The notes beneath the pieces were generated by a model, which had not been told where the DNA came from, did no database searches, and saw only the letters and a list, made by a program, of their open reading frames with translations. Both the position numbers and the translations under genes were made by a program. DNA of 6,447 nt from Sphingobacterium thalpophilum (GTDB lineage: Bacteria > Bacteroidota > Bacteroidia > Flavobacteriales > Flavobacteriaceae). Below, one piece after another: positions 1 to 6,346 of the stretch (its first letter is position 1; every line of letters starts with the position of its first letter). The stretch is from contig CALQBR020000088.1 in the NCBI GenBank assembly GCA_943328865.2, positions 1 to 6,447 of the forward strand. Direction: 5' to 3'.

Positions 1-2644
1 ATTGATTTTGGGTAGGGATTTCAGTAGGTGTCGGAATCACAACTGGTGGCAATGCTAAAAAGTCTGCCATATTTTTTTTCATTTGAACCACTTTATAATT
101 ATAATTGGAAATCACAACTGGGTTTAAAGTGATTGTATAGTCTTTGTGATTCTTTAGTATTTTTGCAAGTGATTTGGCATATTCCTCCGAAATTAAACCG
201 TGAATCACTACAAAATTATCAGTCATGTCAAAAACATCATTAGTGACGGATAATTTATCAAAGGACCTGTCTGAAATGAATTTACGGATTTTGTCTAATA
301 ATACTTTGGTAGTTTTAGCCTCGTCACACCCGACTTTATAGAGTATTTTCCATGATTTTGGTGTTTCTGCATGGAATTTTAATTGCGCTAACAAGGCCGT
401 ATTCTTGGCTAAAATACCTTCGGCTTGTTTTCCTTCGTCATAATATGGGTAACGCATGGATACAAAATTGAGTGCTTTATTGTATTCCAAAATCCCTTTT
501 AACTTACCAGTGATGTCGGCTTTCAATAATTCAAATTTAGGAATCATCTCATCCCCTGCATATTGACCAATTGCAACATCAACTTCAGCATAAGCAGTTC
601 TATAATCCCCCGCCTCGAAACATTTAAACAATTCTGTATAGGCCTTCTCGGGTGTTTTAACTGTAGCAAGAGTTTCTGAATCTGTATGGTTCAAAATTTG
701 AGCATAGTGCGATTCTGGATATTGGGTGACCATCCTTGTTTTGATTGCCAGTGCGCGCTCTTTATCTATAATTTCGTAAATTTTATACAAATTATACATC
801 GCTGGCAGCACCAGTCTTTCTTCTGGGTTGTTTTTTAGAAGTTTTTCTAGTTTACTTGCTGCCAATGGATAATCTTTAAAATTTTCCTTATAAATAACGC
901 CCAATTGATAGTAAGCAAAGTTACGCTCCTTGGCAATACTGTCAAGTGCCATTTGCTGTTTTGGCAATTGTTCCAAATAAAAGGCGGTGGTGTATTTCTC
1001 TTCAACCGGTGTTGCTTTTTCATTTTCAGCTTCAGCTGGTTTTTTATTGTCGGCTTCAATGACCTCAGTATCCATATCGATTTTGGAAGCCGCTAAGCGC
1101 CAATTATTTTTGTAAGCCCTATCTCCCCAATTTTTCTTAAATTGTTCCTTACCAAAAGCCAAAGTATTGGCATTATAAAAATAAAAATCGCTAGTTTTCG
1201 TAAAATTATCTACGTCATTATTTCCTCCTGGTGGCATCATCATGGCTCCGTCAGGAGAAAACTCACCTGGTTTTAAATCCGGTTCATTTGGAGTAATGAC
1301 TTTTGGTTTAGCCTTTTTAAGTAATGCTTTTTGTGCTTCCTCCTCTTGCTTTAATTTGGTAATATAATTCTCATAGAAAACAACCCGGTCGATTTCTGAT
1401 AACGAAACGACATTCAAAATGCTATCATTGCGTCTGGCGATTTCTTCAAATTTAATGACATCGACTAAATTTTCAGATTTCTTTTTAATAAATTTATATT
1501 CTCTTGTTTTTGCATTTAACTGAACCAACGTACTGTCAAAATATTGACCTGCCTTTAGATACTTGGCTTTGTCAAAATAAATTTCAGCCAGATTGCGATA
1601 ATTGGAAGCGATTAAATACGTATCATGAGATTTGGCTTTAATGGATTTATTATAATATTGAATTGCAATTTGGGGTTTCTTATTTTTCTCATAAAACAAT
1701 CCCATTTGATGGTTTAGTACATCTAGAAAAGGTCGGTTTTCCCTGTCTTTTAATAATTTGTCGAATTTTTTCAAAAAGACAATCGTGTCACCCTTTTCAA
1801 AATCAAATTGTTGGGCTTGTCTGGCATGTGATTGGATTACATACTGCCGTGGTGATTTTCGCTTCCTATCAATTACCGATTGATAAGTGGCATAGGCACT
1901 ATCTTTGTAGCCTAACTCTTCGTAAATCTGGCCCAAAATAAAACGATAGCGGGCTTTTTCTTCTTTAACTTTAGTGAATTTAGTAGCTAATTTTAGTTTG
2001 ATTAACGCACTGTCTTTAACTTCGAGATTAAGATAAGCCTGAGCTAAAATGGCATTGGCGTCAGCAAAAATTTGGTCTTTGAAATTGATATCTTTAAGTA
2101 GTCGCCTTAAATTATTGATCGCTAAGGCCTCTCTTTCCATCCGGATGTTGGTTTTCTCCCTCCAAATTTTAGCCTCGTAAATCTTATCGCTACTAGGGTA
2201 CTTATACAAAATGTAATTGAAGGCTTCCAATGCCGGAATGAAACGTTGGTCATAATATCGGGCTTTACCAAGTATTAAATGTGCCTCATCCATTTGAGGA
2301 TTTTTTTCGGTACCGGCAATATTCATCGAATGTTTCTGAATGGCCTTAATAGCCTTGGTTTCGGCACGTTCAAAATTGACGTTTTTTGTCTGACCAGGAA
2401 GTAGCGCCTCTTCACTGATTTGCATTCTTTCGATAGGCAAACGCTCCCAAAAGTTGTCTTTATAGTTCGATTTGAGTTCATTAATTCCTGCATCGAGTGC
2501 AATACCACCGTTATACAAAATATTATATTCGGCACTCAAGGCATGCGAATTTCTAGAAACAAAACTATTTTTTTTAGTAGAACACGCTATCAAAAAGAAT
2601 AAAAATCCGGTGATGAGCAAATATTTTAAGGTCTTGTTTTTCAA
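1..2644 (-). CDS. sprE: Gliding motility / type IX secretion TPR lipoprotein SprE (PorW homologue), 3' end outside window
   Basis: This is a large TPR lipoprotein of the SprE/PorW family, which is needed for type IX secretion and gliding in Bacteroidota and acts at the outer membrane facing the periplasm (family knowledge). The frame is open for 881 codons. It starts at TTG 2644-2642: an in-frame TAA at 2659-2657 rules out anything further upstream, and the first in-frame ATG is more than 70 codons in. Starting at TTG gives a lipoprotein signal: KNK-type basic N-terminus, hydrophobic core, lipobox LIAC with the lipidated Cys at residue 21. TPR-like helical pairs lie near residues 120-152, 190-258, 308-373 and 573-650. 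A charged and Pro/Gly-rich linker (about 435-475, with MMMPPGGNN) precedes the family-typical SDFYFYN...WGDR...NWR block at about 485-515. The C-terminus is Pro/Thr-rich and ends ...PTQNQ at the edge. The next codon begins with T, so a stop may follow immediately. The length is close to that of full SprE proteins as I recall them. Confidence 0.9.
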   Translation of the reverse strand, partial: MKNKTLKYLLITGFLFFLIACSTKKNSFVSRNSHALSAEYNILYNGGIALDAGINELKSNYKDNFWERLPIERMQISEEALLPGQTKNVNFERAETKAIKAIQKHSMNIAGTEKNPQMDEAHLILGKARYYDQRFIPALEAFNYILYKYPSSDKIYEAKIWREKTNIRMEREALAINNLRRLLKDINFKDQIFADANAILAQAYLNLEVKDSALIKLKLATKFTKVKEEKARYRFILGQIYEELGYKDSAYATYQSVIDRKRKSPRQYVIQSHARQAQQFDFEKGDTIVFLKKFDKLLKDRENRPFLDVLNHQMGLFYEKNKKPQIAIQYYNKSIKAKSHDTYLIASNYRNLAEIYFDKAKYLKAGQYFDSTLVQLNAKTREYKFIKKKSENLVDVIKFEEIARRNDSILNVVSLSEIDRVVFYENYITKLKQEEEAQKALLKKAKPKVITPNEPDLKPGEFSPDGAMMMPPGGNNDVDNFTKTSDFYFYNANTLAFGKEQFKKNWGDRAYKNNWRLAASKIDMDTEVIEADNKKPAEAENEKATPVEEKYTTAFYLEQLPKQQMALDSIAKERNFAYYQLGVIYKENFKDYPLAASKLEKLLKNNPEERLVLPAMYNLYKIYEIIDKERALAIKTRMVTQYPESHYAQILNHTDSETLATVKTPEKAYTELFKCFEAGDYRTAYAEVDVAIGQYAGDEMIPKFELLKADITGKLKGILEYNKALNFVSMRYPYYDEGKQAEGILAKNTALLAQLKFHAETPKSWKILYKVGCDEAKTTKVLLDKIRKFISDRSFDKLSVTNDVFDMTDNFVVIHGLISEEYAKSLAKILKNHKDYTITLNPVVISNYNYKVVQMKKNMADFLALPPVVIPTPTEIPTQNQ

Positions 2645-2682
2645 TGTAAAACGTTTTTATTCTTTAACTTGTAAACACTCAT
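2641..2682 (-). other. Possible 13-codon upstream ORF overlapping the sprE start
   Basis: The minus strand reads ATG to TGA as MSVYKLKNKNVLH. Its TGA stop (2643-2641) overlaps the sprE TTG start (2644-2642) in the sequence TTGA. Such an overlap is compatible with translational coupling, in which ribosomes ending on the small ORF restart on the weak TTG codon. There is no Shine-Dalgarno sequence, as is usual in this group. The ORF is so short that chance is a serious alternative, and no function is claimed. Confidence 0.25.
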
Positions 2683-2691
2683 TTTAGTGTT
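2674..2691. repeat. Small inverted repeat in the sprE leader (AACACT / AGTGTT)
   Basis: A perfect 6-bp inverted repeat, AACACT then AGTGTT, is separated by CATTTT about 30 bases upstream of the sprE TTG start. In the transcript it would form a weak hairpin around the ATG of the 13-codon ORF. It could equally be a protein site or chance in AT-rich DNA. It has no downstream T-run, so it is not a terminator. Confidence 0.3.
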
Positions 2692-2879
2692 AATAACTCG
2701 TAAAAATACATTTCTTTTTGATACGATAAAAGATTAAGCGCATTTTTTGAAAAAGCAAGAACCTGTAATTCGATTTTGCCGTTTACCGCTATGGATAAAA
2801 ACAATTAGTAGAATGACCCTATAAATTCCATTGCAGCGGAAACAAGAAGGGTAAAAACAGGACATATTTTAGGTATCGG

Positions 2880-2922
2880 GTAATAAAAAACCCGATCCTG
2901 GCATTCTTTCTCAAGATCGGGT
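2880..2922 (-). terminator. Rho-independent terminator of the padR-ABC operon
   Basis: On the minus strand, starting 18 bases after the ABC ATPase stop codon, ACCCGATCTTG pairs with CAGGATCGGGT. This gives an 11-bp stem with one G-U pair and an 11-base loop, followed by a T-rich tail (TTTTTATTA). The orientation is clear because the T-tract exists only on the minus-strand side. It should isolate sprE transcription from the upstream operon. Confidence 0.88.
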
Positions 2923-2940
2923 GGTCAATTTGGGACTGTT

Positions 2941-3636
2941 TTAAACTGCAAAAAAGGCTTCCAGTTCTTGTAATGTTTCTGCCGAGGTGTTGATGTCTTT
3001 TACCAAATCCCCTTTGTGTAAGGCAACAATTCGATCGCAAACCTCAACGGTATGTTGCAAATCGTGGCTCGATACCAAAACGGTAACTGCTGGGTTATCG
3101 GCTAATTCTTTGATGATTTTTTTTAGTCGGTTCACCGTGGTAGGATCTAAATTAGCAAACGGCTCATCAAAAATAATCAATTCTGGATTTCCTATTAAAG
3201 TAGCGATGATCCCCACTTTTTTCTGATTCCCCTTTGACAAATCTCGTAAATACTTCTTTTTATTAAGAATCTCGCCATTAAAGAATTCTTCGTGTTTGGC
3301 CAAAAGAGCCTCTACATCGGCTTTATTTTGATGACGCAAATCACCAATGAAATAAAAATATTCCTCGGCCGTTAAATAGCCGATTAAAAAACTCTCGTCT
3401 ATGAAGGCCGCCGTGAAAGGTTTCCAATCTTCACTTGTATTTACCTGAACCGAATGATTCACGATGGTTCCTGTTGATGGCGGAATTAAATCCAATAAAA
3501 GACTAAAGAATGTCGTTTTTCCTGCGCCATTATTGCCTACTAAACCGAAGCTTTGTCCTTTCGGAATGGCTAGATTCTCGATATTCAATACGGTAATCCC
3601 GTTGTATGTTTTTGAAAGTTGATTGACTTGTATCAT
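2941..3636 (-). CDS. ABC transporter ATP-binding protein (ABC-2 type)
   Basis: This is a 231-residue cytoplasmic nucleotide-binding subunit that hydrolyses ATP to drive a membrane partner. All core motifs are visible: Walker A GNNGAGKT (34-41), an ABC signature in the variant form LSKGNQ (133-138), Walker B LIIFDEP (153-159) with catalytic Glu158, D-loop ANLD (161-164) and switch His191. The Q-loop region (about 77-85, AAFIDESFL) has no obvious Gln; acidic residues stand there, as in many BcrA/CcmA-like exporter ATPases. There is only one ATPase domain and no fused membrane part. The ATG lies 5 bases after the stop of the DUF5687-like gene, so the two are almost certainly co-translated, and that protein is the likely permease. 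It is the last gene of the operon, with a terminator directly downstream. The family is certain; the substrate is unknown. Confidence 0.94.
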   Translation of the reverse strand: MIQVNQLSKTYNGITVLNIENLAIPKGQSFGLVGNNGAGKTTFFSLLLDLIPPSTGTIVNHSVQVNTSEDWKPFTAAFIDESFLIGYLTAEEYFYFIGDLRHQNKADVEALLAKHEEFFNGEILNKKKYLRDLSKGNQKKVGIIATLIGNPELIIFDEPFANLDPTTVNRLKKIIKELADNPAVTVLVSSHDLQHTVEVCDRIVALHKGDLVKDINTSAETLQELEAFFAV

Positions 3637-3641
3637 AAGGT

Positions 3642-5126
3642 TTAATTTTCTTGTTGTTTGAATCCGTTTAGTGTTGCGTATTTTCTGCTTCTATAGCCTT
3701 CTGTGATTTTATCCATAATAAGATTTCTGAAAAGCAATCCTAAAATCCCAATGGTACTAATGGCAATTACTGCAGTGGTTGTATTAAAAAGGGTGGAGCA
3801 TCCATAAAACAACAACCCCGGCACTATAAACAAGGGCAGCCCTACAATCCATTGTGAAGCCCCCGTTCCTTGGTAATTCATAAATGGACTTTTCTCTAAA
3901 TCGATGCGTTTTTTATTGAACGAACCGGCAAATAACAAAACCGGAATGTTGATGCCTAAATTGTAAAACGCACAAGCCAGATTAATACCTAAAATAGGCC
4001 AGCCAAAATAAGCATAAGGGGTGGTCAAAAGCGCTAAAACAATAACCGAAAAAGACATCAACCCCACTTTTGAATCCAAATATTTTCGAAGCGGTATGTT
4101 TTGGGACATCATCATTCCATAATAGTCACTGTCCCAAGAAGGAATAAACTGCCCGAAATTAATGATAAAAATACCCGACATAAGAATACCAACCATCAAA
4201 TGAAGTAACGAGAGTTCGTCGTGTCTGGGATTATTATAAACCATTAACCCATACATCAAGAAAATAAAAGACATAAATACAGTAGCTCTTGGTCGTTTGT
4301 TTCTCCAAATGAGTTTTAAATCCAATTGTAAAAAAGGAGCCATCTCTCCAAATCGCTTGGTCCAACTCAAATCAGTCGTTTGGGCTTCTTCCACTTTAGA
4401 TTGTAAGGAATGATCCAAGTAAAAATTACTTTTTAGGTAACGAAAATTCCAGAAATACAAGCTCCCCAGAATTACTATAGGAACTAGAACCAAAATAGGA
4501 TTTAGCAATAACCAATCTAAAACAGTCCCCATGAGACGGCTTATGGTAAAAATTTCGAAATATTCTAGCGCTACAAAAGTAACGCCCAAAAGAGCCAAAG
4601 CTAAAAAGGCTTTAAAGTTGTCGGCCAGTTTCTTTTTAATTAAAAAGTTGGCATAATTAACCGATAAGGCTAGCATATACAAGGCCAACATCCAAACCAA
4701 AATGGAGCCTGTTTGCGCCTTTCCTTGAATGATAGTGGTAATTCCAAAAGGTAAAATAACTAATAACGGAAAGATATTATAGATGGAAAATAGGCTTTTT
4801 AACAATACAAAATGGATTACTTTCTTTCTTGGTATCGGTAAAATGAGTAAAGGCTTGATGTTCATTACTGGTAAACTTTGCATAAAAAAGCGAAAGATTA
4901 AATCGATGGCCAACCAAAAAAGCACCGCATCATTGACTAATTCAATGGGTTTTTGATTGGGGAATTTTTCTAAAAGAATGGGGTATAGTGCGAATCCTAG
5001 TACCAAAAAAGACAGTAAAAAATAAAAGGCTAGAAAGCCCAAAAACACTTTTAAGGCAATGCTTTTTCCTACACTCGCCGAACGGAAAAAAGCTTTTACT
5101 TCGAGATTGATAAACTGTTTAAACAT
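3642..5126 (-). CDS. DUF5687-like polytopic membrane protein, probable ABC permease
   Basis: This is a 494-residue integral inner-membrane protein. Hydrophobic segments suggest about 11-12 transmembrane helices, roughly at 26-50, 65-82, 112-134, 141-160, 172-190, 204-226, 281-297, 306-326, 355-374, 377-400, 425-444 and 449-468. A polar cytoplasmic-looking loop lies at about 228-280, with LDLKLIWRNKRPR (268-280) just before the second half. The N-terminus (MFKQFINLEVKAFFR) is amphipathic, as is common in ABC-2 type permeases. Size, topology and the adjacent ATPase match what I know of the Bacteroidota DUF5687 family, which has no established function. A conserved-looking stretch, PSWDSDYYGMMM (329-340) and then PLRKYLDSK (345-353), is likely functional. 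It starts at ATG 5126, 46 bases after the stop of the preceding gene, the widest gap in the operon. I infer that it is the membrane half of an exporter; the DUF assignment rests on pattern recognition. Confidence 0.8.
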   Translation of the reverse strand: MFKQFINLEVKAFFRSASVGKSIALKVFLGFLAFYFLLSFLVLGFALYPILLEKFPNQKPIELVNDAVLFWLAIDLIFRFFMQSLPVMNIKPLLILPIPRKKVIHFVLLKSLFSIYNIFPLLVILPFGITTIIQGKAQTGSILVWMLALYMLALSVNYANFLIKKKLADNFKAFLALALLGVTFVALEYFEIFTISRLMGTVLDWLLLNPILVLVPIVILGSLYFWNFRYLKSNFYLDHSLQSKVEEAQTTDLSWTKRFGEMAPFLQLDLKLIWRNKRPRATVFMSFIFLMYGLMVYNNPRHDELSLLHLMVGILMSGIFIINFGQFIPSWDSDYYGMMMSQNIPLRKYLDSKVGLMSFSVIVLALLTTPYAYFGWPILGINLACAFYNLGINIPVLLFAGSFNKKRIDLEKSPFMNYQGTGASQWIVGLPLFIVPGLLFYGCSTLFNTTTAVIAISTIGILGLLFRNLIMDKITEGYRSRKYATLNGFKQQEN

Positions 5127-5172
5127 TATTTCTTGTTTGATTTAATTCTTAGTAGTGCTTAACTTAAAATTG

Positions 5173-5859
5173 TTACTGATTTTGAAAATTATATTCGGGA
5201 TACGTTTCTTTTAGATACTCTTCCGCCTTCGATGGAATGATGACTAAAACAATATATCCTAATAACAAATAGCACGTGATCAAAAAACTAATTATTACAG
5301 CTGATTGGATTCCCTGTTCAAGATGAAGGGCAAATTGAAAGGGCAAAAAGGTAAATCCACTAAAAGAGCCTAACCTAAAAATGATGTCTTTAAGCAACCA
5401 TTTTCTACCTGATATTTTTGCTTCTTTTTCATTCTTTTTAGACATCTTAAAGACCCCAATCCAAAAGACTATGCTGATGAGAATAAAAAGTGAAAGAATA
5501 ATCAAATACGCGTGTTGGAAATTCAACATCGACTGTGTTAGGATACCGAAAAAGGCCAGTGTCCCAAAGATTTTGGGTATCGTAAAAAAACCTTTGAAAT
5601 GTTGCCAAACCATTTTATGATATCTTTTGTGTAAAGCTTGTTGCCTATTCTCTACCACATCCATAAAGCCAAAAATGCCAAACTTTTTGAATTCGATTTG
5701 TAAGGCCTCTTCAAACGAAATTTTCGGATTTTCTACCCCTTGTTGTTCTATCGCATTGGCTAAATGGTCGACCAATTCGGTTTGTAAATCGTACCATTCC
5801 ACGAAATGTTGACGGGTAAAAACATACAAATGGTCTATTTGTTCGGGTGTGAGTTTCAT
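5173..5859 (-). CDS. PadR-associated four-TM membrane protein with helical N-terminal domain
   Basis: This is a 228-residue protein of unknown function. Residues 1-80 form a soluble helical domain (LTPEQIDHLY, then YDLQTELVDHLANAIEQ, then SFEEALQIEFKKFG). It resembles the N-terminal domain of proteins commonly encoded next to PadR regulators in Bacteroidota, and more loosely the DUF1700/HAAS helical domain found beside PadR in other bacteria. Four hydrophobic segments follow, at about 94-110, 116-138, 161-178 and 185-208, with a basic loop (SKKNEKEAKISGRK) after the second. No signal peptide is seen, and both ends probably lie in the cytoplasm. I chose the ATG at 5859; a TTG two codons upstream (5865) is possible and would leave a 4-base gap to the padR stop instead of 10. 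It is likely a sensor or accessory subunit of the operon, inferred from context only. Confidence 0.75.
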   Translation of the reverse strand: MKLTPEQIDHLYVFTRQHFVEWYDLQTELVDHLANAIEQQGVENPKISFEEALQIEFKKFGIFGFMDVVENRQQALHKRYHKMVWQHFKGFFTIPKIFGTLAFFGILTQSMLNFQHAYLIILSLFILISIVFWIGVFKMSKKNEKEAKISGRKWLLKDIIFRLGSFSGFTFLPFQFALHLEQGIQSAVIISFLITCYLLLGYIVLVIIPSKAEEYLKETYPEYNFQNQ

Positions 5860-5869
5860 TTTCAAAAAA

Positions 5870-6214
5870 TTAAAATTCTAATTTTGGACTTGAGTTTACT
5901 AAACTCTGCATATTTCGGATAAAATCTTCGAGTTCTGCGAGTCGGTTTACGGTTTCAGTAGTGCCTTTTTCGGTGAGTTTGTAATACTTGCGCAGACGAT
6001 TATCTACTTTTTCAACCTCGACAGCAAGCAAACCTTCGGCTTCCAATTTGTGCAAGGCAGGATACAAGGCACCTTCTGTAATGTTGAGTTCCCCTTGGGT
6101 AATCGCTTTTACTTTTTGGGTAATTTCATAACCATACATTCGCCCCTGTTCTTCTAAAAGCTTCATGATAATGATATTGAGACTTCCTTTATATAATTGT
6201 GAATTTTTCATCAT
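5870..6214 (-). CDS. PadR family transcriptional regulator
   Basis: This 114-residue cytoplasmic DNA-binding repressor is of the small PadR class (winged helix plus one C-terminal dimerisation helix). The PadR hallmarks are clear: start-helix LYKGSLNIIIMKLL, GYEI (28-31), the recognition-helix region ITEGALYPALHKLEAEGLL (45-63), and the wing RLRKYYKLTEKG (73-84). Residues 85-105 form the dimer helix. The protein begins with two consecutive Met codons (6214 and 6211), either of which could start it. It is the first gene of the operon, with 10 bases to the next start. The long dyad covering its promoter makes autorepression likely. PadR proteins of this type often control a neighbouring ABC exporter and respond to small toxic ligands; the ligand here is unknown. 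Confidence 0.93.
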   Translation of the reverse strand: MMKNSQLYKGSLNIIIMKLLEEQGRMYGYEITQKVKAITQGELNITEGALYPALHKLEAEGLLAVEVEKVDNRLRKYYKLTEKGTTETVNRLAELEDFIRNMQSLVNSSPKLEF

Positions 6215-6238
6215 TGTAAATGGGCTATTTTGGAACTA

Positions 6239-6270
6239 CAAATATACCTAAGATTCTTATACATAAAAGT
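6239..6270 (-). promoter_or_regulatory. Bacteroidota-type promoter of the padR operon
   Basis: On the minus strand TATATTTG (6246-6239) matches the Bacteroidota -7 consensus TAnnTTTG exactly and lies 24 bases upstream of the padR ATG. The -33 element is weak: only T-rich sequence (CTTTTATG, around 6269-6262) sits near the expected distance. The start of transcription would fall near 6233, giving a leader of about 20 bases. Confidence 0.65.
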
Positions 6271-6280
6271 ATTAGGTATA
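6243..6280. promoter_or_regulatory. 38-bp dyad, probable PadR operator
   Basis: The dyad is centred between 6261 and 6262. Outer arms TATACCTAA (6243-6251) and TTAGGTATA (6272-6280) are perfect 9-bp complements. The inner part continues the symmetry, including TTAT (6257-6260) against ATAA (6263-6266) and single matches at 6253/6270 and 6255/6268, giving 15 of 19 symmetric pairs. It overlaps the padR -7 box and covers the whole spacer toward -33, so bound protein would block RNA polymerase. The adjacent PadR dimer is the obvious candidate ligand (inference). Confidence 0.75.
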
Positions 6281-6299
6281 AAAACTTGACATTTATCAT

Positions 6300-6330
6300 T
6301 TTTAGAAACCTAATGCATTTAGTATCTTTG
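6300..6330 (+). promoter_or_regulatory. Bacteroidota-type promoter of the PaaE-like gene
   Basis: TATCTTTG (6323-6330) is an exact TAnnTTTG -7 box, 16 bases before the ATG at 6347, which predicts a leader of about 11 bases. Near -33 there is only T-rich TTTTAG (about 6300-6305), a poor match to TTG/TTTG. The spacer contains ACCTAA (6308-6313), the same hexamer as in the arms of the 38-bp dyad. Confidence 0.65.
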
Positions 6331-6346
6331 CCAAAAATTAACATTC

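Larger units (their letters stand above)
2645..2940. other. Non-coding region between the ABC operon and sprE
   Basis: This stretch of about 296 bases separates two genes on the same strand. Its right part (2880-2922) is the operon terminator, and its left part is the presumed promoter and leader region of sprE. I found no exact TAnnTTTG box on the minus strand here. The closest is TATTTTTA (2708-2701), one mismatch from consensus and without a convincing -33 element, so the sprE promoter is not located. No plausible protein-coding gene is seen apart from the tiny ORF at 2641-2682. Confidence 0.6.

Noticed and set aside
905..1096. Plus-strand open frame of 63 codons with a hydrophobic stretch
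   Set aside because: Antisense to the sprE linker region; the hydrophobicity is a by-product of complementing Lys/Glu-rich codons.
1663..1941. Plus-strand open frame of 92 codons
   Set aside because: It lies wholly antisense inside sprE, whose reading frame is continuous and family-typical; its own translation shows no domain or signal.
2323..2535. Minus-strand frame of 70 codons overlapping sprE
   Set aside because: It is out of frame with sprE on the same strand and overlaps a well-supported part of that protein.
2674..2691. AACACT/AGTGTT hairpin as a terminator
   Set aside because: The stem is only 6 bp and AT-rich, with no following T-run on either strand, and it sits just before the sprE start.
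2819..3040. Minus-strand frame of 73 codons running across the operon terminator
   Set aside because: It overlaps the 3' end of the ABC ATPase gene and reads through the terminator hairpin; composition is not protein-like.
2987..3226. Plus-strand open frame of 79 codons
   Set aside because: Antisense shadow of the ABC ATPase, which has all catalytic motifs in its own frame.
5381..5812. Two plus-strand open frames of 79 and 61 codons
   Set aside because: Both are antisense to the four-TM protein gene, have no promoter, and look like shadows.
6286..6290. TTGAC as a sigma-70-like -35 box for the rightward gene
   Set aside because: It lies about 34 bases before the exact -7 box at 6323, too far for either the Bacteroidota or the enterobacterial spacing.
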